From JAMXLO01 sp963812505 (GTDB taxonomy: Bacteria; Pseudomonadota; Alphaproteobacteria; Acetobacterales; Acetobacteraceae): a DNA stretch of 64,000 nucleotides. Position numbers and translations under genes: made by a program. Position 1 is the stretch's first letter; each line of letters begins with the position of its first letter. Of this stretch, positions 37,294 to 44,812 are shown piece after piece. A model generated the notes under the pieces. That model had not been told where the DNA came from and ran no database searches. It worked only from the letters and a program-made list of their open reading frames with translations. The stretch is from positions 1 through 64,000 of the forward strand of contig CAWEVM010000008.1 in NCBI GenBank assembly GCA_963812505.1. The letters run 5' to 3'.

Positions 37294-37616
37294 AACAGGA
37301 AACCATGAGCAGACAGAGTTGCATGCATCAAGAGAAGACGTGGATGGCCGGCCTTCGCCGGCCATGACGGGTTGTGGTTTGGTCAGCGCGGGTCCGCCGC
37401 CAGGTGGGTGTGGAACCAACAGGAAACCATGAGCAGACAGAGTCGCGTGCATCAAGAGAAGACGTGGATGGCCGGCCTTCGCCGGCCATGACGGGTTGTG
37501 GTTTGGCCAGCGCGGGTCCGCCGCCAGCGGGTGTGGAACCAACAGGAAACCATGAGCAGACTGGGCCGCGCGCATCAAGGGAAGACGTGGATGGCCGGCC
37601 TTCGCCGGCCATGACG
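37294..37616. repeat. Tandem repeat, ~123-124 bp period, 2.6 copies, with hairpin core
   Basis: Units start with AACAGGAAACCATGAGCAGA at 37294, 37418 and 37541, giving periods of 124 and 123 bases; the last copy stops after its hairpin. Every unit contains the perfect hairpin ATGGCCGGC-CTTC-GCCGGCCAT. The units create spurious frames on both strands but no credible protein. It looks like a locally amplified intergenic REP-type element just outside the inverted-repeat island. Confidence 0.85.
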
Positions 37617-37635
37617 AGCAGCGGTTTCGTCCGGC

Positions 37636-38541
37636 CTAAGCCTCCACCGCGCTGAGCGGTCGTTCGTCGGCGGTTGCTGAGAACTGGAATTTCGGCACTC
37701 CGGCCTTATTGCACAATCCCCAGTAGGGACCCCATGAACCCTCCGCCGTCTTCCAGGGCTCGTCGTACATCTCGAACCAAAAGGTATCGAATGACATGTT
37801 GAGGGTATTTTGACCCGATACCCATTTCCTCGTTGTTTTATAGTTGGTCTGCTGGTTTGCGATGGATGTCTCTCGACCGCCGGCGCTGGGCCAGCCGATT
37901 TCAGCAATGATGACCTTCTTGCCGAGTGCCGCCACCTGCTGCATCCCGTTGCTCCATGACCACGCCATGTTCGCGTCGATATTATTGGGCTGGGCACCGC
38001 CGTACCATGGATATACGGTCAGGTATACGACGCTCTCGCAGGCCTCCACGACGCCCTGCCACGGCGAGCTCGCGTTCTGCAATACGGTTCCACTGAAGCA
38101 CACGGTCACATAGGTATTCGCCGGAACGGAAGAATAGTTTGGGCGCGTTGCTATCGCATACTGAACGGCCTTCAGGACGTCGCCTGGCTTATACACTCCG
38201 ACATCGGTGCGATTGACCTCGTTGCCGATCACCAGGTGCATAGCCGCGCTTGGATGAGCCTGCAGTTCAGCCCACGCGGTATCGATCCGCTTTTTATTCA
38301 AGGCATCGTTGTCGGGCACTATCCAGACCCCGAGGGCAACTTTGAGGCCGTGCTTTGCCGCGGCAGCGACGTTCCAGATATTGCCGTCTGTGGTGCCGCC
38401 CTGCGAGTATGTCCGTATACACTTAAAGCCGGCATCGGCGATCTGCCTGATGTCGGCATTGACCTGGTTCTCGGGCACCGGATGGGGAGGAGGTGTGGTT
38501 TCCTGCCGGTATGGCGAATAGCAAACTCCAAAAAAGGCCAT
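37636..38541 (-). CDS. Glycoside hydrolase family 17-like beta-1,3-glucanase
   Basis: The 301-residue TIM-barrel protein has GH17-type signatures: MAFFGVCYSPYR at the N-terminus, FKCIRTYSQGG on strand 2, the acid/base glutamate in HLVIGNEVNRTD and the nucleophile glutamate in VIIAEIGWPSAGGR. Such enzymes hydrolyse or rearrange beta-1,3-glucans. No signal peptide is visible, which is unusual for a polysaccharide hydrolase and may mean a cytoplasmic or non-classical role. AGGAGC lies upstream of the ATG. It lies next to the tandem repeats and island, and its codon use looks less GC-biased than the window average, consistent with acquisition. Confidence 0.85.
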   Translation of the reverse strand: MAFFGVCYSPYRQETTPPPHPVPENQVNADIRQIADAGFKCIRTYSQGGTTDGNIWNVAAAAKHGLKVALGVWIVPDNDALNKKRIDTAWAELQAHPSAAMHLVIGNEVNRTDVGVYKPGDVLKAVQYAIATRPNYSSVPANTYVTVCFSGTVLQNASSPWQGVVEACESVVYLTVYPWYGGAQPNNIDANMAWSWSNGMQQVAALGKKVIIAEIGWPSAGGRETSIANQQTNYKTTRKWVSGQNTLNMSFDTFWFEMYDEPWKTAEGSWGPYWGLCNKAGVPKFQFSATADERPLSAVEA

Positions 38542-38735
38542 TGGATTGCTCCTGCATTGGGTAACGTCGCCGCGATCGGCATCGCTTGCTTGCGATGCCG
38601 TACGAGCGGGGGTTCTAACACCGATCCAAATGGTTTCATTCGCCAGATGTGACGAACGGCGCGTTAATAATGGGTGATAGTCCCGGTGCGCGACGGGCGT
38701 GAGGCGCCGCCGCCTGAGGCAGCAGTCCTTACCTT

Positions 38736-38749
38736 TTGATCTGGATCAA
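38736..38749. promoter_or_regulatory. Perfect FNR/FixK-type box TTGATCTGGATCAA
   Basis: TTGAT-N4-ATCAA matches the consensus dyad for FNR, Anr and FixK regulators exactly. It lies 63 bases before the start of the 50-residue membrane-protein gene, a usual distance for an activator site near position -41 when a short leader follows. No other gene starts nearby on the plus strand. Confidence 0.75.
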
Positions 38750-38812
38750 AGCCAAGCCGATGTCGCGTGGTGCAGACATCGCACTTGTGCAGCAGATCGA
38801 GGGCAATTCAGC

Positions 38813-38965
38813 ATGAGCGTGACCCATCCGGCTACCGGCTTCGCTCCAGTCAGCGGCCATGGCTTTGCATCAGCGCATCCGCAGTTGTCGCCGTTCCTGG
38901 TCGCGGTCGGAATCTTTGTCGCGACTGTCGCGGTGGCGCTCGCGTTCACCGGCCTGCCGGCATAG
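38813..38965 (+). CDS. 50-residue single-span membrane protein, probably oxygen-regulated
   Basis: The small protein starts MSVTHPATGFAPVSGHGFAS and has one membrane helix (LSPFLVAVGIFVATVAVALA) ending close to the C-terminus. The N-terminal ~25 residues are rich in His, Pro, Ser and Gly. The gene stands alone between an FNR-type box and a strong hairpin terminator, which supports a real transcription unit. Its size and topology resemble accessory subunits of terminal oxidases or other membrane complexes, but no specific family is recognised. The longer frame from 38699 would include the FNR box and is unlikely. Confidence 0.65.
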   Translation: MSVTHPATGFAPVSGHGFASAHPQLSPFLVAVGIFVATVAVALAFTGLPA

Positions 38966-38974
38966 GCCGCAACG

Positions 38975-39006
38975 CCGCACCGGACGCGGTCCTGCGTCCG
39001 GTGCGG
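38975..39006. terminator. 13-bp perfect stem hairpin
   Basis: CCGCACCGGACGC pairs perfectly with GCGTCCGGTGCGG around a six-base loop (GGTCCT), ten bases after the small-gene stop. It lies between converging genes, so it can serve both strands. No long T-run follows, as often in GC-rich genomes. Confidence 0.7.
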
Positions 39007-39022
39007 TGAAGCAGCACTCTGC

Positions 39023-40228
39023 CTATTCCGCCGCCGGGCGTGCCGGTACCGGCACTGTGTTCGGGCCGAACCGCTCGCGATACGGCGTGGTATCGATCTC
39101 TTCGAGTTCGATCTCGCGCGCCAGCACACGTCGCTTCCAGTCCTGGTGCGCCGGTTCGTCGGCGTGGAATTCCGGCATCACCTCGCGCGCGAACAGCTCC
39201 AGGCTTTCGCAGATATGCGGGTGCGAATTCTTGCCCGCCTGGTTCAGCAGGATCACCTGGTCGATGTTCGAGGTGAGGAACCGCCGCAGCTTGCGCCGCA
39301 GCGTCTCCGGCGAGCCGATCAGCCCGCCCGAGATCGCCCGCGCCGCCGCCTCGGGGTTCTCGCGCTTCCACTTGTTGTATTCGTCCCACATGTTGACGGT
39401 GTAGGGATCCGGCCGCTTGCGCCCTGAACTCGACCCGTAATAGCGCAGCGCGAACTGGAAGAACGTCGCGCCATCCGCACGGCGCCGCGCTTCCTCATCC
39501 GTCTCCGCGCACATGAAGTAGCTGACCAGCGCAATGTTCGGATTGGTCTGATAGTCGCACAGTTTTTCCTGATGCTTCACGAAGGTGTTGTAATAGGCGT
39601 GCACCCAGGCATGCGCGGCGTCCGCGCTCAGGAATTGGAAGCCCAGTGCGCCCAGTCCGCGGCGGCCAGCCATCTCGATCGTCTCTAGCTGCGAGCACGC
39701 AACCCACAGCGGTGGATGCGGCTTCTGCACCGGCTTCGGCAGCACGTTGCGCATCGGCATCTTGTGCCATTTGGTGTCGAGCTCGACGCCCTGGTCCTTG
39801 AACATCGGGATGATGCAGCGGAGTGCGTCCTCCCAGACCTCGCGCTTGGTTTCCATGTCGCGGTCGAAGCCGCCGAGTTCGGTGACCGATGCCGACTCGC
39901 CGGTGCCCATCTCGACGCGGCCATTGGAGACCAGGTCGAGTGCCGCGATGCGTTCGGCGACGCGCTGCGGCGGGTTGGTGGTGAGCTGCACGATGCCGTG
40001 GCCGAGCCGGATGTTCTTGGTCCGCTGGCTGGCGGCACCGAGAAACACTTCGGGGGCAGGCGAGTGGGAGTATTCCTCGAGGAAATGATGCTCGACCTCC
40101 CAAGCGTAGTCGTAGCCAAGACGGTCGGCCAGCTCCACCTGATCGAGCGCATTCTGATAGAGCTGGCGCTCATCGTCCGGCCCCCAGGGGCGCGGCAGTT
40201 GCAGCTCGTAGAAGATGCCGAATTTCAT
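39023..40228 (-). CDS. LLM class flavin-dependent oxidoreductase (luciferase-like)
   Basis: The 401-residue TIM-barrel monooxygenase-like protein begins MKFGIFYELQLPRPW and shows the family segments LGYDYAWEVEHHFLEEYSHS, IRLGHGIVQLTTNPPQRVAE, LVSNGRVEMGTGES and HPPLWVACSQLETIEMAGRR. Such proteins use FMNH2 or F420H2 to oxidise small organic molecules. The C-terminal ~60 residues include SGGLIGSPETLRRKLRRFL, typical for long members. Substrate unknown; it is separated by ~50 bases from the disulfide oxidoreductase gene upstream on the same strand. Confidence 0.87.
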   Translation of the reverse strand: MKFGIFYELQLPRPWGPDDERQLYQNALDQVELADRLGYDYAWEVEHHFLEEYSHSPAPEVFLGAASQRTKNIRLGHGIVQLTTNPPQRVAERIAALDLVSNGRVEMGTGESASVTELGGFDRDMETKREVWEDALRCIIPMFKDQGVELDTKWHKMPMRNVLPKPVQKPHPPLWVACSQLETIEMAGRRGLGALGFQFLSADAAHAWVHAYYNTFVKHQEKLCDYQTNPNIALVSYFMCAETDEEARRRADGATFFQFALRYYGSSSGRKRPDPYTVNMWDEYNKWKRENPEAAARAISGGLIGSPETLRRKLRRFLTSNIDQVILLNQAGKNSHPHICESLELFAREVMPEFHADEPAHQDWKRRVLAREIELEEIDTTPYRERFGPNTVPVPARPAAE

Positions 40229-40280
40229 GGGATTTTCCTTGACCTACTGCCGAGTATCCCGCCGGAGGCCGGGCGTAGTG

Positions 40281-41657
40281 TCAAGGCACCGGCGTCAGCT
40301 CTGCCGCAAGCGACGGCAGCAGCTCCGCCACGGTCGGGTGGATGTGCATTGCCCGTTGCAGCACCGTATACGACGCGCCGGCATACATCAGATCGAGAAT
40401 GCAGTGGATAGCCTCATCGCCGCCCGTGCCGAGGATTGCCGCCCCAAGGATCTTGCGGGTCTCGCCATCCACGACAAGCTTCATCAGCCCCGCGGTCTCG
40501 CCTTTCTCGATGGCTCGTGCCACGTCCGCCATGGCCATGCTGGCGACCAGCACGTTATGGCCCGGACTTCGTGCCTCGGCTTCGGTCATGCCCGCGCGCC
40601 CGAGCGGTGGATCGGTGTAGAGCGCATAAGCGCCGATCCGGTCGTTCACCGTCCGGATCTCGCCATCCAGCAGATTGGCAGCGACGATCTCGAAATCATT
40701 GTAGGACGTGTGGGTGAACGCGCCGCGACCGTTGCATTCGCCGAGCGCCCAGATGCCCGGCACGTTGGTGCGCAACTGCTCATCCACGGTGATGAAGCCC
40801 CGCGCATCGACTGTGACACCCGCTCGGTCAAGGCCCAGATCATCGGTGTTCGGCCGCCGTCCCGTCGCGAGCAGCAGATGCGACCCCTCGAGCGTAAGGC
40901 GCGTGTCGCCGCTGATCAGACCGAGTTCGACGCCTTGCTGTGACGGCGACACCGCCACGTCGCGTACAGCGCAGACGATGCGCACGCCTTCGCTCTCCAG
41001 GATGCCGCGTATCGCGGCAGAGATCTCCGCATCCTCGCGCGGCACCAGCCGAGGTGCGGCTTCCAGTACGGAAACCTGCGCGCCGAAGCGGCGGAAGATC
41101 TGCGCGAACTCCAGTCCGATGTAGCTGCCGCCGAGTATGATCAGATGCCGCGGGACGGCATCCAGACCAAGCACCGTGGAGTTGGTGAGGTAGGGCACGC
41201 TGTCGATGCCGGGGACCGGGGGCACCGCCGCCCTGCCGCCGACATTGATGAAGACCTGCTGCGCGGTCAGCCGCTCGCCGCCGACCTCGAGCTCGTGCGC
41301 GGCGACGAAGCGCGCGTGGCCGCGATGCACGGCGCAGTTCTCGGTCGCGCGCAAGGATGCTTCGGTCGCCGCACTCCATGACGCGACGATCTCATCTTTG
41401 CGCTGCTTCACCCGCCGCATGTCCACCGTGACGCCGCCGCCGATCACCACACCGAATTCGGCGGCTCGTCTTGCCATGTGCGCGGCATAGGCGCTGGCAA
41501 CCAATGTCTTGGTGGGCGTGCAGCCGGTATTGATGCATGTCCCGCCGAATGCCCCGCGTTCGATGATTGCGACGTGTCGTCCGGTACCTGCGAGACGCTT
41601 GGCGAGGGATGGGCCGGCCTGGCCGCTGCCGATGATGATGGCGTCATACGTCTCCAC
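40281..41657 (-). CDS. FAD-dependent pyridine nucleotide-disulfide oxidoreductase (mercuric reductase-like)
   Basis: The 458-residue class I flavoprotein disulfide reductase has FAD-binding YDAIIIGSGQAGPSLAKRLA, redox-active GGTCINTGCTPTKTLVAS, NAD(P)-binding LIILGGSYIGLEFAQIF, WALGECNGRGAFTHTSY, and the C-terminal dimerisation part with His in MHIHPTVAELLP. It resembles MerA/lipoamide dehydrogenase-type proteins but lacks an N-terminal heavy-metal domain and the C-terminal cysteine pair of MerA, so the substrate is not mercury by default. The GTG at 41657 is chosen because GGAGGAG lies just upstream; the frame remains open to 42071. Confidence 0.87.
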   Translation of the reverse strand: METYDAIIIGSGQAGPSLAKRLAGTGRHVAIIERGAFGGTCINTGCTPTKTLVASAYAAHMARRAAEFGVVIGGGVTVDMRRVKQRKDEIVASWSAATEASLRATENCAVHRGHARFVAAHELEVGGERLTAQQVFINVGGRAAVPPVPGIDSVPYLTNSTVLGLDAVPRHLIILGGSYIGLEFAQIFRRFGAQVSVLEAAPRLVPREDAEISAAIRGILESEGVRIVCAVRDVAVSPSQQGVELGLISGDTRLTLEGSHLLLATGRRPNTDDLGLDRAGVTVDARGFITVDEQLRTNVPGIWALGECNGRGAFTHTSYNDFEIVAANLLDGEIRTVNDRIGAYALYTDPPLGRAGMTEAEARSPGHNVLVASMAMADVARAIEKGETAGLMKLVVDGETRKILGAAILGTGGDEAIHCILDLMYAGASYTVLQRAMHIHPTVAELLPSLAAELTPVP

Positions 41658-42142
41658 TGATTCTCCTCCGTCGGCGGCAGGTTCGTCGTTGTATTGCTGG
41701 TGCGATCGCTCCCGGTTCACGAGAGATTGTAGCGTCTCTATCCGTATCGGTGGCTCGGCTGCGTCGTCTGGCAGCCCAGCCAGTACTGCCAGACGGCAGT
41801 CTGGCACGCCTGAAGTGTAGCCGGCGCAAAGACCGACCGCACCTGGGAAGGTGGCGTTATTCCGGTCGGTGCTGCGAACCCACACAAGCTCCTGAAAAGT
41901 ACCGGTGTTATAAGCGGAATTGCCCGCCCGGAGCACCGGCTGGGTGACCCTGCGCCCGTTGTTATGTGGCGATTCCGCTCGACGCCATTGTGAACACGGC
42001 AAGGTACGCCACGGTTCGCGAGACGCATCGAGCCGCCTTGATAGCATCAGCACAACTCTGATTGCGCCCATTCATCGCAGCATCGTGCAACCTGTGGCCT
42101 CCGCGCTACGATGCCGCGCAGAGGGGGCCAGGAGGTCAACCA
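41658..42142. other. 485-bp gap without a confident gene
   Basis: Between divergent genes. The minus-strand frame of the oxidoreductase stays open upstream for 138 codons, but without a good start or known motif. A small imperfect dyad (CTGCCAGACGGCAG) occurs near 41788. I see no RNA gene or mobile-element end. Confidence 0.5.
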
Positions 42143-42517
42143 ATGCCGACAGCGAGCCGGTCGAATGCAGTGCGCAGTTTTGTAGTGACGCGCCTGCAGG
42201 CCGGCATGGTTGCGCTGGCTTTCGTGGCGCACCCTGTCCTGGCAGCGCCGCCGCCCGATGCCGACCCATCGCTTGCGCCATGGTTCAATAGCCTCCGGCA
42301 GCCCTGGACCAACGCGCTGTGCTGCTCAGTGGCCGATTGCAGGCCGGTGGATTCGCGCCTCAACGATGGCCACTACGAGGCGTTGATCGAAGGCGAATGG
42401 CGTCGGGTGCCCGACCATCTGATCCTGAATCGCAATGACAATCCAACTGGCCGCGCCATCGTCTGTTGGACGCCACAGGTCGGCATTCTGTGCTTCGTCC
42501 GCGCGCCGGAGAGTTAG
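42143..42517 (+). CDS. Exported small cysteine-rich protein
   Basis: The 124-residue product has a signal peptide (QAGMVALAFVAHPVLAAPPP, cut near LAA) and a short mature domain with five cysteines in NALCCSVADCRPVDS and IVCWTPQVGILCFV. The pattern CCSxxDCR near the mature N-terminus and a closing C-W...C-F pair recur in uncharacterised exported proteins of alphaproteobacteria, to my recollection. GGAGGT precedes the ATG at 42143. It ends 10 bases before the convergent xerC end. No function known; disulfide-stabilised periplasmic domain likely. Confidence 0.7.
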   Translation: MPTASRSNAVRSFVVTRLQAGMVALAFVAHPVLAAPPPDADPSLAPWFNSLRQPWTNALCCSVADCRPVDSRLNDGHYEALIEGEWRRVPDHLILNRNDNPTGRAIVCWTPQVGILCFVRAPES

Positions 42518-42527
42518 TTGCCAGCGG

Positions 42528-43427
42528 TCAAGCCCTGGGATGCGCCTTGCGCCATACCTCCACCAGCCGCGCCTCATCCACTGCCGTATAGCGCTGTGTG
42601 GTGGACAGGCTGGCATGTCCGAGCAGGTCCTGGATCGAGCGCAGGTCAGCGCCACCGGCCAGCAGGTGCGTCGCAAACGAGTGTCGTAATGCGTGCGGTG
42701 TCGCATGCTCCGGCAGACCATACAGCCGGCGGAAGTTCCGCAGCGTGCGCTGCGCCACCGCCGGATCGAGGCGCCCTCCGCGTGCACCCAGAAACAGCGG
42801 GCTGTCCGGCTGCCGATCGGGGTGCAGCGACAGCCAGGCGGCGACAGCCTCCTGCACCGCCGGCAGTACCGGCACGATGCGTTCCTTGCCGCCCTTGCCG
42901 ACCACCCGCAGCGTCGTCTCCGGCGCGTCGCGCACATCGAGCGCCAATGCCTCGGCAATCCGCAGGCCGCAGCCGTACAGCAGGGTGAACAACGCCGTAT
43001 CACGCGCCTGTATCGCGGCGGCATCCGACATCTCGGCGATATGCTCGGTGACTTCGCGCGCCTGAACCGTCGCCAGCGCCCGCGGGACCGGTGCCTTGCC
43101 GCGTGGCGTGGCAATCAGCTTGAGCGCGGGGTTGTCCACGCCATGTCGACGCGCGAGGAAGCGGAAGAAGCTGCGCACCGCGGACAGATGCCTGGCGCGG
43201 GTCGCATTGCCGGCGCCCTCCGTGGCCTCGTGGGCCAGCCATGCGCGCAGATCCGCCTGCCGCAGTGCTGCGAGCGCCGCCAGATCGGGCTCGCTACCGA
43301 GATGCTGCGTCAAAAATCCGAGGAATCCCGCGATGTCGGCACCGTAAGCCTCCACCGTCAGAACGGCGCCATGACGCTCCCGCCCGAGCCATTCGAGGAA
43401 GGCCTGCCGTGCCTCCTCGGCGGTCAC
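42528..43427 (-). CDS. xerC: Site-specific tyrosine recombinase XerC
   Basis: XerC resolves chromosome dimers at dif together with XerD. The N-terminal SAM-like core-binding domain (FLEWLGRERHGAVLTVEAYG) is followed by the catalytic domain: arginine in TLLYGCGLRIAEALAL, lysine in VVGKGGKERIVPV, HALRHSFATHLLAGG (HxxR), LLGHASLSTTQRYTAV with histidine and the tyrosine nucleophile. I chose the GTG at 43427, giving 299 residues; the frame is open upstream through the DUF484 gene, and a TTG near 43500 is an alternative. It follows the DUF484 gene directly. Confidence 0.9.
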   Translation of the reverse strand: MTAEEARQAFLEWLGRERHGAVLTVEAYGADIAGFLGFLTQHLGSEPDLAALAALRQADLRAWLAHEATEGAGNATRARHLSAVRSFFRFLARRHGVDNPALKLIATPRGKAPVPRALATVQAREVTEHIAEMSDAAAIQARDTALFTLLYGCGLRIAEALALDVRDAPETTLRVVGKGGKERIVPVLPAVQEAVAAWLSLHPDRQPDSPLFLGARGGRLDPAVAQRTLRNFRRLYGLPEHATPHALRHSFATHLLAGGADLRSIQDLLGHASLSTTQRYTAVDEARLVEVWRKAHPRA

Positions 43428-43431
43428 CGCG

Positions 43432-44082
43432 TCAGCGGCCGAGTGCTGCGGCCACGGCGCGGCCGAGGAAACTAAGGGGACCAGCTCCGCGCGCAGGATC
43501 AAGCAGGTGCCGGTCGCGCGTAAGCAGCGCGAGCAGCGCCGCCGGCCCTTCACCCGGCACGCGCACCAGCGCATCGTGGCGCGCCAGCCCCGCCGCCTCG
43601 GCGTGCAACAGGCGGGCATCGGAGGGCGCGTCGCGGAAGACCACCTGTCGCCCGTCCAGCAGCCGCGAGACCGTGCCGGTCGGCAAACGGCGCGCGCCAG
43701 GATGCTCCGCCTCGACGCAGAGGTGCGCAGCATCGACTGCCAGGAGGCCCGGCATTTCGTTGCTGACACACTCGGCTGGATCGGCAGAGCGCAACAACGC
43801 CAGCACCGCATCCTGCACCCTGGCCGCGAGGCCCGCGGTCGCTCGCCCAGCCGCCAACAGCGTGTCAGCGCGTTCGCGCTGGACTTGCAGCAACGCCGCC
43901 ATGTGATCCGTCACGCCGTCGCCATGCAGCCGCACCGGTGGCTCCAGCACCCGATACAATTCCGGATGCTCGGCCAGCCAGGCTGGGTTGGCACGCAGGA
44001 ACCCCTCGACGAAAGCCGCGTCGGCTCCCTCTGCCCCCGGGCTTTCGACCTGGGGCGCCGCCTCCCTGGCTGGCAGACTCAT
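43432..44082 (-). CDS. DUF484 family protein
   Basis: The 216-residue protein shows the DUF484 layout: an N-terminal FLRANPAWLAEHPELYRVLE, a coiled-coil part LLQVQRERADTLLAAGRATA, and a GAF-like C-terminal domain. DUF484 genes lie next to xerC in many proteobacteria, as here, where xerC begins at about the DUF484 stop. Biochemical role unknown; the GAF-like fold suggests ligand or protein binding. Confidence 0.85.
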   Translation of the reverse strand: MSLPAREAAPQVESPGAEGADAAFVEGFLRANPAWLAEHPELYRVLEPPVRLHGDGVTDHMAALLQVQRERADTLLAAGRATAGLAARVQDAVLALLRSADPAECVSNEMPGLLAVDAAHLCVEAEHPGARRLPTGTVSRLLDGRQVVFRDAPSDARLLHAEAAGLARHDALVRVPGEGPAALLALLTRDRHLLDPARGAGPLSFLGRAVAAALGR

Positions 44083-44092
44083 TCGCGGCGGA

Positions 44093-44749
44093 TCAGGCGA
44101 TCTGCTGGCCGGTCTTGGCCCAGTCGGCGAGGAATGCCGCGAGGCCCTTGTCGGTCAGCGGGTGGTTAAACAACTGGCGCAGGATCGCCGGCGGCACGGT
44201 AACGACGTGGGCGCCCAGCTTGGCGGCCTCCACCACGTGCGTCGGGTTGCGCACCGAGGCGACCAGCACCTCGGTCTTGAAGGTGGAGTAGTTGCGGAAG
44301 ATCGTGACGATGTCGGCGATCAGGCCCATGCCGTTCTCGCCCACATCGTCCAGTCGGCCGATGAACGGGCTGACGAAGGTGGCGCCCGCCTTGGCCGCCA
44401 GGATCGCCTGGGCCGCCGAAAAGCACAGCGTCACGTTGACCATGGCGCCATCTTCGGTCAGGCGACGGCAGGCACGCAGCCCGTCCGGCGTCAGTGGCAC
44501 CTTCACCGTGATGTTCTTGGCGATTTTGCGCAGCACGCGTGCTTCCGCCATCATCCCGTCGAACTCGGTGGCGGCGACCTCCGCGCTGACCGGCCCTGGG
44601 ACATGCGCGCAGATGTCGGCCAGCACGTCCTGGAACTTCTTGCCGGTCTTGGCCATCAGGGAGGGGTTCGTGGTGACGCCGTCGAGCAGGCCGGCGGCTG
44701 CGAGCGACCGGATCTCCGCGGTGTCGGCGGTATCGACGAAGAACTTCAT
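44093..44749 (-). CDS. fsa: Transaldolase / fructose-6-phosphate aldolase-like
   Basis: The 218-residue small transaldolase (TalC/Fsa type) begins MKFFVDTADTAEIRSLA, has GVTTNPSLMAKTG, the Schiff-base lysine at about residue 83 in NITVKVPLTPDGL, NVTLCFSAAQAILAAKAGA and FVSPFIGRLDD. It acts in the non-oxidative pentose phosphate pathway or as fructose-6-phosphate aldolase; the two cannot be separated safely by eye. It precedes DUF484-xerC on the minus strand and is divergent from priA. Confidence 0.9.
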   Translation of the reverse strand: MKFFVDTADTAEIRSLAAAGLLDGVTTNPSLMAKTGKKFQDVLADICAHVPGPVSAEVAATEFDGMMAEARVLRKIAKNITVKVPLTPDGLRACRRLTEDGAMVNVTLCFSAAQAILAAKAGATFVSPFIGRLDDVGENGMGLIADIVTIFRNYSTFKTEVLVASVRNPTHVVEAAKLGAHVVTVPPAILRQLFNHPLTDKGLAAFLADWAKTGQQIA

Positions 44750-44812
44750 GCCATCGCTCCGATTTGCGGCTACGCCTGAATGCCAGGCGGAACTCCATGT
44801 GGATCATATAGG

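Noticed and set aside
37177..37612. Minus-strand frames with repeated peptide segments (SLDARDSVCSWFPV type)
   Set aside because: They are translations of the tandem 123-bp intergenic repeat and have no start context or family match.
37294..37616. Possible CRISPR-like array
   Set aside because: The whole ~123-bp unit repeats with no short repeat/unique spacer structure and no cas genes nearby.
40281..42071. Extended N-terminus for the disulfide oxidoreductase (596 codons)
   Set aside because: The GTG at 41657 has a strong ribosome-binding site and starts exactly at the FAD-binding motif; the extra 138 codons show no family feature.
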